From JAGWRA01 sp963711505 (lineage in GTDB: Bacteria; Acidobacteriota; Vicinamibacteria; Vicinamibacterales; CAVVIG01), in assembly GCA_963711505.1 (NCBI GenBank), contig CAVQEJ010000004.1, positions 1-64,000 on the forward strand: a stretch of 64,000 nt of DNA, in the 5' to 3' direction. The position numbers and the translations under genes are program-made. This document shows positions 17,901 to 29,072 of the stretch, piece by piece; position 1 is the stretch's first letter, and the number at the start of each line of letters is the position of its first letter. The notes below the pieces were generated by a model that saw only the letters and a list, made by a program, of their open reading frames with translations, made no database searches and was not told the origin of the DNA.

Positions 17901-20900
17901 GTTTCGAGGCGCGATCGTGGCCGGTGGCCGCGCCGTTCCTGGTCCTGTGGGTGCTGGCGCCCTTCGTCGCGCGGCGGGCGAGCGTGCCGCGCGGCTTCGT
18001 CGGCGCCGCGCCGCTCTCCGATGCGGATCGCGATGGACTGCGGCTCACGGCCCGGCGTGCGTGGCACTTCTTCGAGACGTTCGTCACCGCGGAGCACCAC
18101 GGCCTGCCGCCCGACAACTTCCAGGAGGATCCGGCGCCCGTCGTGGCGCACCGGACGTCTCCGACGAACATCGGGCTCTACCTGCTGTCGGTCGTCGCCG
18201 CCCGCGACTTCGGATGGCTGGGAACGCTCGCCGCGGTGGAGCGGCTCGAGACGACGCTGGCCACCGTGAACCGACTGGAACGTTTCCAGGGCCATCTCTA
18301 CAACTGGTACGACACGCGCGACCTTCGTCCGCTGGATCCGAAGTTCGTATCCGCCGTCGACAGCGGCAACCTCGCCGGGCACCTCATCGCGCTGGGTGTC
18401 GCCTGCCGGCAGATGAAGGCCGCGCCCGCCGCCGCCGTGGACTGGCTCGGCGGCATCGACGACGGGTTGCGCCTCACGCGGGACTCGCTGCGCCTGCTCG
18501 CCGACGACCGGCGCACGCATACGGTGACGCGGAAGGACCTGGAGGGTGCACTCGACACCTTCTTCAGCGTCGTCGCGGAGCTCCGCAGACGCGCGGGACT
18601 CGCCGATCCGCTCGAGCTGCAGGCGCACGCCGATGCCGGTCGTCGACATCGCGCGCACCATGAGCGCCGAGCGGGGCGACGCCGGCAGCGCCGACGTCCT
18701 GGCGTATGCGGCCGCCGTGCGGAGCTCCCTGGAGAGCCACCGGCGCGATCGCGATCTGGATGACGCCGGCAGCGGGTGTCGCTCCCGGGCCGGCGGGCGG
18801 GCCGCTCGCCGGACGTCTCGACGCGCTGATCGAGTTGATCCGGACGATGGTCGAGGCGATGGACTTCGGCGTGCTCCTCGACACCGACCGCCAGCTCCTG
18901 TCGATCGGCTACCGCGTCGCCGACGGCACGCTCGATCCGAGTTGCTACGACCTGCTCGCCTCGGAGGCACGGCTGGCGAGCTTCGTCGCCATCGCCAAGG
19001 GCGACGTGCCGGCCCGCCACTGGTTCCACCTGGGCCGGGCGGTCACGCCGGTGCACGGCGGCGCGGCGCTGATCTCGTGGTCGGGATCGATGTTCGAATA
19101 CCTCATGCCGAACCTCACGATGCGGACGCCGGCGGGGAGCCTCCTCGACGAGACGAACCGGATCGTCGTGCGCCGGCAGATGGAATATGGCGTCGAGCGC
19201 GGGCTCCCGTGGGGCGTCTCGGAATCGGCGTACAACGTGCGCAACCAGGAGCTCACGTATCAGTACCGGGAGCTTCGGTGTCCCCGGCCTCGGACTCAAG
19301 CGTGGTCTCGGCGACGACGCCGTGGTGGCCCCGTACGCGACGGCGCTCGCCGCGATGATCGCGCCCGAAGCGGCGGTGCAGAACTTCGCGCATCTGGCGG
19401 GTGAAGGCGCGTCCGGCCGCTACGGCTGGTACGAGGCGCTGGACTACACGCCGGCCCGGCTTCCCGAAGGCGAGAAGGTGGCCGTCGTCCGCTCGTACAT
19501 GGCGCACCACCAGGGCATGACCCTGGTCGCGCTCGCCAACGTGCTCCACGACGGCGCGATGCGCGCCCGTTTTCACGCCGAGCCGATCGTCCAGGCGACC
19601 GAACTCCTCCTGCACGAACGCACGCCGCGCGAGGTGGATGCCGCGCGTCCCGGGCGCGAGCGAAGGCAGGCCGCGGCGCGCGTGCACGAGCTCGTGCCGC
19701 CGGCGCCCCGCCGTTTCCCGTCCGCGCATCAGCCCGTCCCCCAGACACAGCTGCTCTCCAACGGCCGGTATGCGGTGATGATGACGGCGGTGGGGTCGGG
19801 CTACAGCCGTTGGGGTGACCTCGCCGTCACGCGCTGGCGCGAGGACCCGACGTGCGACGGCTGGGGCTCCTACGTGTTCCTCCGCGACGTCGAGCGTGGC
19901 ACCGTGTGGTCGGCCGGCTACCAGCCCAGCGGCGTCGAACCCGACGAATACGAGGCCACGTTCCTCGAAGACCGGGTCCACATGGTCAGGCGCGACGGGA
20001 CGATGACGACCAGACTGGAAGTGATGGTGTCGCCCGAAGACGATGCCGAGGCGCGCCGGGTGACGATCTGGAACCAGGGACGCCGGGCCCGCGAGATCGA
20101 CGTGACGTCGTACGCGGAGATCGTCCTGGCCCCCGACGCAGCCGATACGGCCCATCCCGCCTTCTCCAAGCTGTTCGTGCAGACCGAGTTCGTCGCCGAG
20201 ATCGGTGCGGTGCTCGCCACGCGTCGGCGCCGGTCGTCCGACGAGCCGCCCGTCTGGGCGGCCCACCTGGCCGTCGTCGAAGGGGAGGCGACCGGCAGCG
20301 GAGAATTCGAAACCGACCGGGCACGCTTCCTGGGGCGCGGCCGCGGCATCCGCGCGCCAATCTCGATCGTCGACGGCCGGCCCCTCTCCAATACGTCCGG
20401 CGCCGTGCTCGATCCGATCTTCAGCCTGCGCCGGCGCATCAGGCTGGCGCCCGGGGCCACCGCGCACGTCACGTTCTGGACGCTCGTCGCGAGTTCGCGC
20501 GAGGCCGTGCTCGACCTGGCCGACAAGCACCACGATGCCGCCGCGTTCGAGCGTGCCAGCACCCTGGCGTGGACGCAGGCGCACGTCCAGCTGTTCCACC
20601 TCGGCATCGGTCCCGACGAGGCCGGCTTGTTCCAGCGTCTGGCCGGCCACGTGCTCTACGCGAACCCGGCGCTCCGCCCTCCCTCCGACGTCCTGGCACG
20701 CAGTGAGGGGGCGGCGTCCGTGCTGTGGCCGCACGGCATCTCCGGCGACGTGCCGATCGTCGTCTGCCGGATCGACGACATCGCGGATCTGCAGATCGTG
20801 CGCCAGCTGTTGCAGGCCCACGAGTACTGGCGGATGAAGCAGTTGCCGGTCGACCTGGTGATTCTCAACGACCACGGCGCGTCCTACGCGCAGGACCTGC

Positions 20901-23585
20901 AGACGGCTCTCGAAGCGATGGTGCGCGCCAGCCGGTCGCGAGAGCCCTCGGCCCGGCCCGCGCAGGGCGCCGTGTTCGTGCTGCGAGCCGACCTGGTGTC
21001 GGCCGAGGTGCGGACGCTGCTCCAGAGTGCGGCGCCGGGCCGTGCTCTTCAGCCGCCGCGGGACGCTCTTCGAGCAGGTCCGTCGTCTGGAGGACTCAGG
21101 GACGGCGCTGGTGTCGCGGCCTCAGAGCCGCGCGAGCGCGGGCGACACGCCGCCGCCCGTGCCGGCGCGGCCCGATCTCGAGTTCTTCAACGGCCTCGGG
21201 GGATTCGCGGCCGGCGGCCGCGAATACGTGACCGTCCTGGGCGACGGGCAATGGACGCCCGCGCCCTGGATCAACGTCATCGCCAATCCCGCCTTCGGCT
21301 TCCAGACCTCGGTCGAAGGCGGAGGGTATACCTGGGCCATCAACAGTCAGCAGTACCAGCTGACGCCCTGGGCGAACGATCCGGTCTGCGATCGGCCGGG
21401 CGAAGTGCTGTACGTGCGCGACGAAGACGACGGCACGCTGTGGACGCCGACGGCCCTGCCGATCCGCGAAGCGGCGGGGCCCTATGTCGTGAGCCACGGC
21501 CAGGGGTACAGCCGCTTCGAGCACGCCTCGCACGGCCTGTCGCTCGCGCTGCTGCAGTACGTGCCGCCGGACGACGCGATCAAGATTTCCCGGCTCACGA
21601 TCGCCAATCACTCGGGCCGACCGCGGCGGCTGTCGGTGACCGCGTACGTCGAGTGGGTGCTGGGCGCGTCCCGCACCGGTTCGGCGCCGTTCATCGTGAC
21701 GGAGATCGATCCCGAGACCCGCACGATGTTCGCGCGCAACCACTGGAGCGCCGGATTCGGCACCAGAGTCGCGTTCGCCGATCTGGCCGGACGCCAGCGC
21801 TCGTGGACGGGCGATCGAAAGGAATTCCTCGGCCGCCTCGGCACGCTCGATCGTCCCGCCGCTCTCGCCGGCGGCGCGCGGCTCACCAACCGCGTCGGCG
21901 GCGGGCTCGACCCGTGCGGCGCGCTCCAGACCGCGGTGGAGATCGAGCCCGGCGGTGCGGTGGAGGTGACGTTCTTCCTGGGCGAGGCCGCGACGAAGGC
22001 GGACGCCCTGTCGCTCGTCACCCGCTACCGGGCGGCCGATCTCGACGCCGTCTTCACGGCCGTGACCGGCGCGTGGCAGGACGCGCTGGGCACGGTGCAG
22101 GTGACCACCCCCGACCGCGCGATGGACGTGCTGCTCAATCGCTGGCTGCTCTACCAGACGCTGGCCTGCCGGGTCTGGGCGCGCGCCGGTTTCTACCAGG
22201 CCAGCGGGGCGTACGGCTTTCGCGATCAGCTGCAGGACGTCATGGCGCTCTGCGTGTCCCGGCCGCCCATCACGCGGGCGCACCTGCTGCGCGCCGCCGC
22301 CCGGCAGTTCGTCGAAGGTGACGTGCAGCACTGGTGGCTGCCGCCGCTGGGACAGGGCGTGCGCACGCGGGTGTCCGACGACCGGATCTGGCTGCCCTAT
22401 GTCACGGCCCACTACGTCGAGGTGACCGGCGATGACGGCATCCTCGACGAGCGCGTGCCGTTCCTCGCGGGACCGACGCTCGGAGCCGACGAGCAGGAAT
22501 CGTTCTTTCAGCCAGCCACGTCGCCCGAGGAAGGAACCCTGTTCGAGCACTGCGCCCGCGCCCTCGACACCAGCCTCCCGGTCGGCAGCCACGGCCTGCC
22601 GCTGATGGGGACCGGCGACTGGAACGACGGCCTGAACCGGGTCGGGGCGGGAGGCAGGGGCGAGAGCGTCTGGCTGGGCTGGTTCCTCCACGCCGCGCTG
22701 TCAGCCTTCGCGCCGCTGGCTGAACGCCGCGGCGAGCAGACGCGCGCGGCCTCGTGGCGCCGGCACGCGACCGCACTGGGGCAGTCTCTCGAGCGAGAGG
22801 CCTGGGACGGCGGCTGGTACCTCCGGGCGTTCTTCGACGATGGCACGCCGCTCGGCGGACGCGCGAGCACGGAGTGTCGCATCGATTCGATCGCCCAGTC
22901 GTGGGGCGTGATCTCGGGCGCGGCGGAGCAGGGGCGCGTCGCGTCGGCGATGGCGGAGGTGGACAGGCAGCTCGTTCGCCGCGACGACGGCCTGGTGCTG
23001 ATCTTCACGCCGCCGTTCGACCAGGCGCCGCTCGACGCCGGGTACATCCAGGGCTACCCGCCCGGCATCCGCGAGAACGGCGGCCAGTACACGCATGCCG
23101 CGCTCTGGTCGGTGATCGCCTTTGCGATGCTCGGCGACGGCGACCGGGCCGGCGAGCTGTTCGAGCTGCTGAATCCGATCAACCACGCGGGGACGCGCGC
23201 CGACATCCATCGGTACAAAGTCGAGCCGTATGTCGCCTGCGCGGACGTCTACGCCGAGCCGAGCCATCTCGGGCGGGGCGGGTGGACGTGGTACACGGGA
23301 TCGGCCGGCTGGATGTACCGGGCCGGACTCGAGTGGATCCTCGGATTCCGCCTGCGCGGCACGACGCTCGTCATCGATCCCTGCGTGCCGAAGTCGTGGC
23401 CGGGGTTCGCCATCGCCTTCGAATACCGCTCCGCGCACTACGACATCACCGTCGAGAACCCGCACGGCGTCTGCCGTGGCGTGTCGCGCGTGGTGCTCGA
23501 CGGACAGACGCTGCCCCAGGGCGACGCCCGAATCGCCCTGGCTGATGATGGGGCGCACCATCGCCTCCAGGTGGTGCTGGGATGA
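14967..23585 (+). CDS. Cyclic beta-1,2-glucan synthase (NdvB/Cgs type), frameshifted
   Basis: About 2870 residues when frames are joined, the normal size for this inner-membrane enzyme. Order: N-terminal soluble part; membrane helices around 16170-16420 and 17470-17740; a GT84 glycosyltransferase region with DADTRLP (from ~16893) and QHRWARGDW (~17335); a middle glycosidase-like region; and a C-terminal GH94 phosphorylase-like domain with TGDWNDG (~22610). It makes cyclic glucans from UDP-glucose for the periplasm, which matter in osmotic adaptation. Frame breaks occur near 15615, 16008, 16680, 17872, 18630, 18778, 19278 and 21042. Most are repaired by removing one base, so the gene may be intact in the organism. 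Phosphoglucomutase follows 110 bases later, supplying the route to UDP-glucose. Confidence 0.88.
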
Positions 23586-23695
23586 AGGCGCGCCGGTGCG
23601 TGGCCAGGGGCGGTCGGACGCCCAGGTTCGTCGCCGGGGCGTAGTGCGATCCGGGACAGACGCGGGCAGCGGAGGCGTAAGATGGACGGCAGGCG

Positions 23696-25389
23696 ATGAC
23701 GAGGATCAGCCCCCTGGCCGGCAAGCCCGCTCCCGCGTCGATGCTGGTCAACGTTCCGAGACTGGTGACGGCGTATTACGCCGAGCATCCCGACCCTGCC
23801 GTCGCGGCGGAACGTGTCGCGTTCGGCACGTCGGGGCACCGTGGCTCGGCGTTCGAGCGGACCTTCAATGAGGCCCACATCCTCGCGATCACCCAGGCGA
23901 TCTGCGAGTACCGCCAGGCGCAGGGCATTGACGGTCCGCTGTTTCTCGGCAAGGACACCCATGCGCTCTCCGATCCGGCGCAATGCGAGCGCCCTCGAGG
24001 TGCTCGCCGCCAACGGCGTCGACGTCATGATCCAGCCGATCGACGGCTTTACGCCGACGCCGGTCATTTCGCACGCCATCCTCCGTGTACAACCGCGGCG
24101 CCGGCGCGGCCGCGCGGACGGCATGGTCGTGACGCCCTCGCACAACCCGCCGGCCGACGGCGGCATCAAGTACAACCCGCCGCACGGCGGCCCGGCCGAC
24201 ACCGACGTCACCGGCTGGATCCAGGACCGCGCCAACGACCTGCTGGGCGACGGCAGCCGGCGTCCGGCGCATGGGTTATGAGCGCCGCGATCCAGTCGGC
24301 GTCCACTGCACCCAGGAGGACCTCGCCCCCTACATCGACGACCTCGGCGAATGTCGTCGACATGGAGGCGATCCGCGCGCGCCGGTCGTGCGCATCGGCG
24401 TCGACCCGCTCGGCGGCGCCGGCCGTGGACTACTGGCCGCGCATCGCCGCGCGCTACGGTCTCGACCTGACGGTGGTCAACACGCGGTCGATCCGACTTC
24501 GGCTTCATGACGCTCGATCACGACGGCAAGATTCGCATGGACTGCTCGAGTCCCTACGCCATGGCCAGCCTGGTGAAGCTCAAGGACCGGTTCGACATCG
24601 CCTTGGGCAACGACGCCGACCACGACCGCCACGGCATCGTGACGCCGTCGGCGGGGTTGATGAACCCGAATCATTACCTGGCCGTGGCGATCGATTACCT
24701 GTTCCGCACCGCCGGCAGTGGCCGGCGACCGCGGCGGTCGGCAAGACGTGGTGAGCAGCGGGATCATCGACCGGGTGGTGACGGGCGCTGGGACGCCGGC
24801 TCTCGAGGTGCCGGTCGGGTTCAAGTGGTTCGTGCCCGGCCTGCTCGACGGGCACGCTCGGCTTCGGCGGCGAGGAGAGCGCCGGCGCGAGCTTCCTGCG
24901 CCGCGACGGCAGCGTCTGGACCACCGACAAGGACGGCATCATCCTCGGCCTGCTCGCCGCCGAGATCCGCGCCGTGACGGGCAAGGACCCCGGCGAGCAT
25001 TACCGTCGAGCTGACCGAACGAGTTCGGGACGCCGTGCTACACGCGCATCGACGCGCCCGCCAGCCCCGCGCAGAAGCAGCTGCTCCGCCAGCTGCTGCC
25101 CGCAGGCCGACGCCACGGAACTCGCGGGTGAAGTCATCCGCACGATGCTGACGACCGCCCCCGGCAACGACGAGGCGATCGGCGGGCTCAAGGTGGTGAC
25201 CACCACGGCTGGTTTGCCGCGCGCCCGTCCGGCACCGAGAACGTCTACAAGCTCTATGCCGAGAGCTTCCGGGATTGCCCGCACCTCGAACGGATCCAGG
25301 CCGAGGCACAGGCGATCGTCACCCGGCTGTTCGCGCGGGCGTCCACCCCGGACGCCCCCGGGACCGCGCCCGTCAAGGAGCCGCGATGA
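23696..25389 (+). CDS. pgm: Phosphoglucomutase (alpha-D-glucose phosphate type), frameshifted
   Basis: The start (SPLAGKPAPASML) and the segment FGTSGHRGSAFERTFNEAHIL match the E. coli Pgm subfamily. The phosphoserine loop VTPSHNPPADGGIKYNPP is at about 24130-24180, the metal loop is around DADHDRHGIV (24615-24640), and the expected total is ~545 residues. The frame changes at least eight times (for example near 23985, 24087, 24270, 24350, 24490, 24730, 24855 and 25000), and local repairs again mostly need removal of one base. The enzyme interconverts glucose-6-phosphate and glucose-1-phosphate and probably feeds the upstream glucan synthase. With this many breaks, real inactivation cannot be excluded. 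Confidence 0.82.
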
Positions 25390-25566
25390 GGCGCGCCCGT
25401 TCGGCCGCCCCGACCCGGGGCCGCCGCGCGCTTCTGTTCACTTCTGAACATCTCCGGCTGGACGGGTGGGGGTACCGTAGTGATCGCGGTCCGAGCGTCT
25501 GCGGCTACCGGTCTGGATGACCCGCCGGGGCCAGCGCAGCGCGGTCTCGCGCGATGGAGCGTAATC

Positions 25567-25797
25567 ATGCCAGGGCCTTTCAAGACATGGATGGCCGTGG
25601 CGGTCTGGCTGCTTATTGCGGCCTTCTTCGGTCTCGGCTGGGCGGTCGACAAGATCACCTTCGGGACGCTGGTGTTCCTGGAGCTGCTGGTGCTGATTCT
25701 GGGGGCGGTCGCGATGGTCTTCTGGAGCAAGATGGCCCACCCACCCGAGTCAGTCGAGCAGTTGCTGCACGACACCGATCAGTCGCCCCAAAGGTAG
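25567..25797 (+). CDS. Small two-helix membrane protein
   Basis: This 76-residue protein has two hydrophobic helices (WMAVAVWLLIAAFFGLGWAV and LVFLELLVLILGAVAMVFW) and a polar C-terminus. No family is recognised. The ATG at 25567 is chosen because the upstream in-frame extension is low-quality sequence. It lies downstream of pgm, and the 251-bp direct repeat starts at its last codon. Confidence 0.55.
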   Translation: MPGPFKTWMAVAVWLLIAAFFGLGWAVDKITFGTLVFLELLVLILGAVAMVFWSKMAHPPESVEQLLHDTDQSPQR

Positions 25798-26045
25798 GCT
25801 CGCGGTCGTCGCGTCAGGCGCTACTCGCCACCGCGATCCGGAGCGTCCCGCCGCCGGCGCTGATCCTCGCGCGTGTGCACGGGGGTCTCCGGCTGGTCGG
25901 CGGCGTTCTCCACACCCTCGATGACCTCGGCCTCGTACTCCTGCCCGGTGTCGGCCAGTTCCTCCACGCTCTCATCGGCCGCGTCGGCGACCTGCGAGAG
26001 GCCCTGCGTGTCGCCCGACTGGCCTCCACTGTCGGGGCCGACCTG
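25795..26045. repeat. 251-bp direct repeat, left copy
   Basis: Bases 25795-26045 are identical to 27400-27650 except for one visible mismatch (C versus A about 25 bases in). The right copy is most of a gene for a small acidic protein; this copy is a 5'-truncated version of it fused to the 3' end of the PRC-barrel gene. Such high identity implies a recent duplication. Confidence 0.92.
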
Positions 26046-26914
26046 CGAGCACCTCGGGCGGTGACGCCCCGCGATCGGCGAGGATCGGAGTCGGACTCGG
26101 ATCCATGGCGTACCTCACCTGGCTGGTGGTGTTGCGGCGGTTCGACTGGCGGTCCTGGCCCATACCCGGGACGGCCGTAGTGTTCGTACATGCCCTGCTC
26201 CTGCTGGCGCTCGAGTTGTGCCGTCGCATCGTATGGCGGCGACGTCTTGACGGCCTCGCGGGTCAGATCGACGGATATCGTCGCATCCGACCAGTGCGCC
26301 GCCTCGATCCACTGTGGGGAGATGAGCACGCGGTGGCCACCCCACCAGTTGCTCGTGTCCACAATCAGGTAGCGGATGGCCCAGTCGAGTTCGTCGACGA
26401 GCAGGTCCTCGACGTGGCCGATTTCGCCGTCCCTCGCCATGATGTGATGGCCGATCGTGGCCCGGCAGCTGCGCAAGTGGACGTCGTCAGGTGCGTGCGT
26501 CGCTGGCGTCCCCCGGTTCGTCACGCCGTCGACCGGGCTTGGGGGCATCAGGCCGCCCGGGTACGCCCCCAGGCCCCACGAACCTCCGCCCTCCCAGTAG
26601 GACGGGTACCCGTAGTAGCCGAGGTGCGCGGCTTCGTGCTGGCGCGACACGGGTCTCTCCGTGTCGACATCGGGACTGTGTTCGACCTGCGCCCTGGTGA
26701 TGGACACCGGTAGCAGTCGGCTCATCCAGTCCGGGTGGCCGACGGCGAGCGGCGAAATCAGGACCTTCCTGCCGCGCAGCCAGTGGCCCGTGTCCACGAC
26801 GAAGTAGCGGATGGCCCAGCCTTCGTCGTCGAAATACAGGTCCTCCACGCTGCCGATCTCACCGTCGGTGGCGCGGAGGGCGTAGCCTCGCAGATCTTTC
26901 GCGTTGCGTAACAT
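25814..26914 (-). CDS. PRC-barrel domain protein (two PRC domains)
   Basis: This is a 366-residue frame with two PRC-barrel units: LRNAKDLRGYALRATDGEIG... (residues 1-75) and IGHHIMARDGEIGHVEDLLV (~150-225). They are joined by a Gly/Tyr/Pro linker, and both repeat the pattern WAIRYxxVDT. PRC-barrels occur in photosynthetic reaction centre H subunits and RimM, and in many stand-alone stress proteins of unknown role. The start at 26914 has a GGAGGAAG seven bases upstream. The last ~75 codons run out of frame through the 251-bp repeat and are Arg/Pro-rich, so the native end is probably displaced by the duplication. Confidence 0.75.
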   Translation of the reverse strand: MLRNAKDLRGYALRATDGEIGSVEDLYFDDEGWAIRYFVVDTGHWLRGRKVLISPLAVGHPDWMSRLLPVSITRAQVEHSPDVDTERPVSRQHEAAHLGYYGYPSYWEGGGSWGLGAYPGGLMPPSPVDGVTNRGTPATHAPDDVHLRSCRATIGHHIMARDGEIGHVEDLLVDELDWAIRYLIVDTSNWWGGHRVLISPQWIEAAHWSDATISVDLTREAVKTSPPYDATAQLERQQEQGMYEHYGRPGYGPGPPVEPPQHHQPGEVRHGSESDSDPRRSRGVTARGARRSAPTVEASRATRRASRRSPTRPMRAWRNWPTPGRSTRPRSSRVWRTPPTSRRPPCTRARISAGGGTLRIAVASSA

Positions 26915-27121
26915 CTGTCTTCCTCCCATGGCCGGGCTCGAGGAATCCGTGGGGCGGTCGCAGGATGCATTGCCTGTGGGCGCGAGTCTACCGATGCCGT
27001 GCGAGCGTGCGATGTGCAGAACGGAACTGCGACGGCCGGGCATTGCCCTCAGCATCGTGTCTCAGGGCCTCAGGATTCGTGGCGCCGATTACGGGAAGGC
27101 CGAGACTGCAGAGAGGGCAGC

Positions 27122-27298
27122 ATGACAAGGAACCTCAAGTTCTGGATCTACGCCGTTGTCTGGGGGCTCACCGTGGGTGAACTCGTTCACGCTTTTGAGG
27201 CCGGTCAGATTGGCGCTGGCGCGCTGGAACTCGGTCTGATCGCCATGGGCGTCCTCGCGCTCGTGTTCTGGCCGAGGCGTCGACCGTCGGCGTTGTGA
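27122..27298 (+). CDS. Small membrane protein
   Basis: This 58-residue protein has two short hydrophobic helices (FWIYAVVWGLTVGELVHAF and LELGLIAMGVLALVFW) ending in an arginine-rich tail. No family recognised. The purine-rich GAGAGGG before the ATG at 27122 is a fair ribosome binding site. It is divergent from the PRC-barrel gene and lies between the two 251-bp repeats. Confidence 0.5.
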   Translation: MTRNLKFWIYAVVWGLTVGELVHAFEAGQIGAGALELGLIAMGVLALVFWPRRRPSAL

Positions 27299-27399
27299 TC
27301 GGCCTCAATGCGGCTCGAACCGTCCGTGGGCCCGCGCTGGACTACCGGGTGCCACCCACCGCATTCCGGCCAGCGACGTCGAACAGTGTCGGGACAGCG

Positions 27400-27650
27400 T
27401 AGGCTCGCGGTCGTCGCGTCAGGAGCTACTCGCCACCGCGATCCGGAGCGTCCCGCCGCCGGCGCTGATCCTCGCGCGTGTGCACGGGGGTCTCCGGCTG
27501 GTCGGCGGCGTTCTCCACACCCTCGATGACCTCGGCCTCGTACTCCTGCCCGGTGTCGGCCAGTTCCTCCACGCTCTCATCGGCCGCGTCGGCGACCTGC
27601 GAGAGGCCCTGCGTGTCGCCCGACTGGCCTCCACTGTCGGGGCCGACCTG
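27400..27650. repeat. 251-bp direct repeat, right copy
   Basis: This is the partner of 25795-26045. It contains codons ~19 onward and the stop of the small acidic protein gene on the minus strand plus ~26 bases downstream. It appears to be the donor copy, since here the gene is complete. Confidence 0.92.
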
Positions 27651-27704
27651 GCCGGGGTCGTCTCCGCGTTCATCCATCTGCGCATCGATCTTCGGCGAAG
27701 TCAT
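27426..27704 (-). CDS. Small acidic hydrophilic protein
   Basis: This 92-residue protein is rich in Asp, Glu, Gln and Gly (SGGQSGDTQGLSQVADAADE, EELADTGQEYEAEVIEGVEN). It has no hydrophobic segment and a basic RRRR patch near the end. It is probably intrinsically disordered and no family is recognised. The start at 27704 is chosen because AGGAG lies nine bases upstream and the ATG overlaps the stop of the upstream membrane protein gene (ATGA). A truncated duplicate lies at 25795-26045. Confidence 0.6.
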   Translation of the reverse strand: MTSPKIDAQMDERGDDPGQVGPDSGGQSGDTQGLSQVADAADESVEELADTGQEYEAEVIEGVENAADQPETPVHTREDQRRRRDAPDRGGE

Positions 27705-28063
27705 GACCACCATCTCCTGTGCGTCCGCCTGTTCTTCGTGGTGCTGGCACGCCGCGGCGGCCGCGTGCTCACGCTCCGAATCGTGAATGGGCCGCCCGTG
27801 CCCGGCGTGCCCCGGTCCGCCGGGTGGATCGAGCGGGAGCGGGAATCGTCACGCTCGTCCGCGACCATCGCGAACATGTCCAGCCGTTCGGGGATGGCCT
27901 CGATCGTCCCGGTCGGCCGCCAGCGGACGAAGGTGGGCCCGGCTGCCGCGAGGGCCACGAACAGCACGAGCCACGGGATCGCGACCACCCCGGACTCGGT
28001 CAGGACGAACATCCAGAACGTCAGGAGCCAGAGGAGGACGAGATATCTGCGTGTCGACGGCAT
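27701..28063 (-). CDS. Small membrane protein of unknown function
   Basis: This 120-residue protein starts MPSTRRYLVLLWLLTFWMFV, with two membrane helices in the first 50 residues (the second around VVAIPWLVLFVALAAAGPTF), then a polar Arg/Ser/Pro-rich C-terminus. AGGAG lies 13 bases upstream of the chosen ATG. The C-terminal third has the composition of an out-of-frame reading, so a frameshift near 27860 is possible. Its stop overlaps the start of the acidic protein gene. Confidence 0.5.
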   Translation of the reverse strand: MPSTRRYLVLLWLLTFWMFVLTESGVVAIPWLVLFVALAAAGPTFVRWRPTGTIEAIPERLDMFAMVADERDDSRSRSIHPADRGTPGTGGPFTIRSVSTRPPRRASTTKNRRTHRRWWS

Positions 28064-28188
28064 CGGGGAACAACTCCTGAATCTCACTCTACAGGTATGG
28101 GAGGGATGGCGGTGTGCAGAAAGGAACGGCCGGGTGGTCGTCTGACGCGGACCGGCGAGGGTCGCAGCGGCCCCGCGTCACGCAGGGC

Positions 28189-29070
28189 TCATCGCGACGT
28201 GCGCGCCGAGTCGTGCGGGGCGGCCTGGGTGATGGTGGCGTTCAATTCCGCACCGATGAGGATCGCGAGGCCTGAGGTATACAGCCAGAGCAGGGCGACG
28301 ATGACGCCGCCAATCGCGCCGTACGTCCTCTGGAAGGTTCCGAAATGGCCGGCGTACCACTTGAACCCGAGCGAGGCGGCCATCCACAGGCCCGTGGCGG
28401 CCAGTGCCCCCGGCGTCAGCCAGGCCCACGGCCGCCCCACGTGAGGGGCGAAGGCGTAGATCCAGCCGAGCGCGGTGACGACCAGGACGAAGATGACCGG
28501 CCAGCGTGCGATCGTCCACGTCCAGGTGAACGCCGGGCCCAGGTGCAGACTCACGGCGAGGCGTTCCGCAAGGTCCGGCCCGACCATCAGCAGTCCGAGG
28601 GAGACGAGCAGGAACGCCGCCAGCGCCACCGTCAGCGCGATGGCGAGCAGCTGAACCCGCCACCACGGGCGCCGGTCCTGCACCTGGTACACCTGGTTCA
28701 GCGTGCTGATGAGCGCCGTCATCCCCGCAGAACTGCTCCAGAGCGTGCCCAGGAGACTGAACGTCAGCACGCCGCGGTGCGGTGCCATGGTGATCTGAAT
28801 CAGCTGTTGCCTGACAATCTCGATGACACCGACCGGCGCAACATGCTGGAGGGGGCCCACGATGACGTCGATCAGGGTCTGGGCCGGGATGTAGCTGGTG
28901 AGGGCGACGACGAACAGCAGCGCGGGGAACAGTGCGAGGAACCAGTAGTAGGCCAGTTCGGCGGACCACCCGAGACAGTCGGACTCGTAGAGGGCACGAC
29001 CGGTCCGCTTCAGGATCGCGCCCCATCCGACCGTGCCCGCGACCGCAAAGAGCGAGTGGCGCCCCGTCAT
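28189..29070 (-). CDS. YihY/BrkB (UPF0761) family inner-membrane protein
   Basis: This 293-residue protein has six membrane helices. Family hallmarks are the N-terminal SAELAYYWFLALFPALLF block, the SSSAGMTALISTLNQVYQ stretch, and the C-terminal TYGAIGGVIVALLWLY with ILIGAELNA. The family is widespread; proposed roles in transport or envelope integrity are unproven. The ATG at 29070 starts MTGRHS; longer in-frame starts lie inside the TPR gene. The upstream gene's stop is only three bases away, so they form an operon. Confidence 0.9.
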   Translation of the reverse strand: MTGRHSLFAVAGTVGWGAILKRTGRALYESDCLGWSAELAYYWFLALFPALLFVVALTSYIPAQTLIDVIVGPLQHVAPVGVIEIVRQQLIQITMAPHRGVLTFSLLGTLWSSSAGMTALISTLNQVYQVQDRRPWWRVQLLAIALTVALAAFLLVSLGLLMVGPDLAERLAVSLHLGPAFTWTWTIARWPVIFVLVVTALGWIYAFAPHVGRPWAWLTPGALAATGLWMAASLGFKWYAGHFGTFQRTYGAIGGVIVALLWLYTSGLAILIGAELNATITQAAPHDSARTSR

Positions 29071-29072
29071 CT

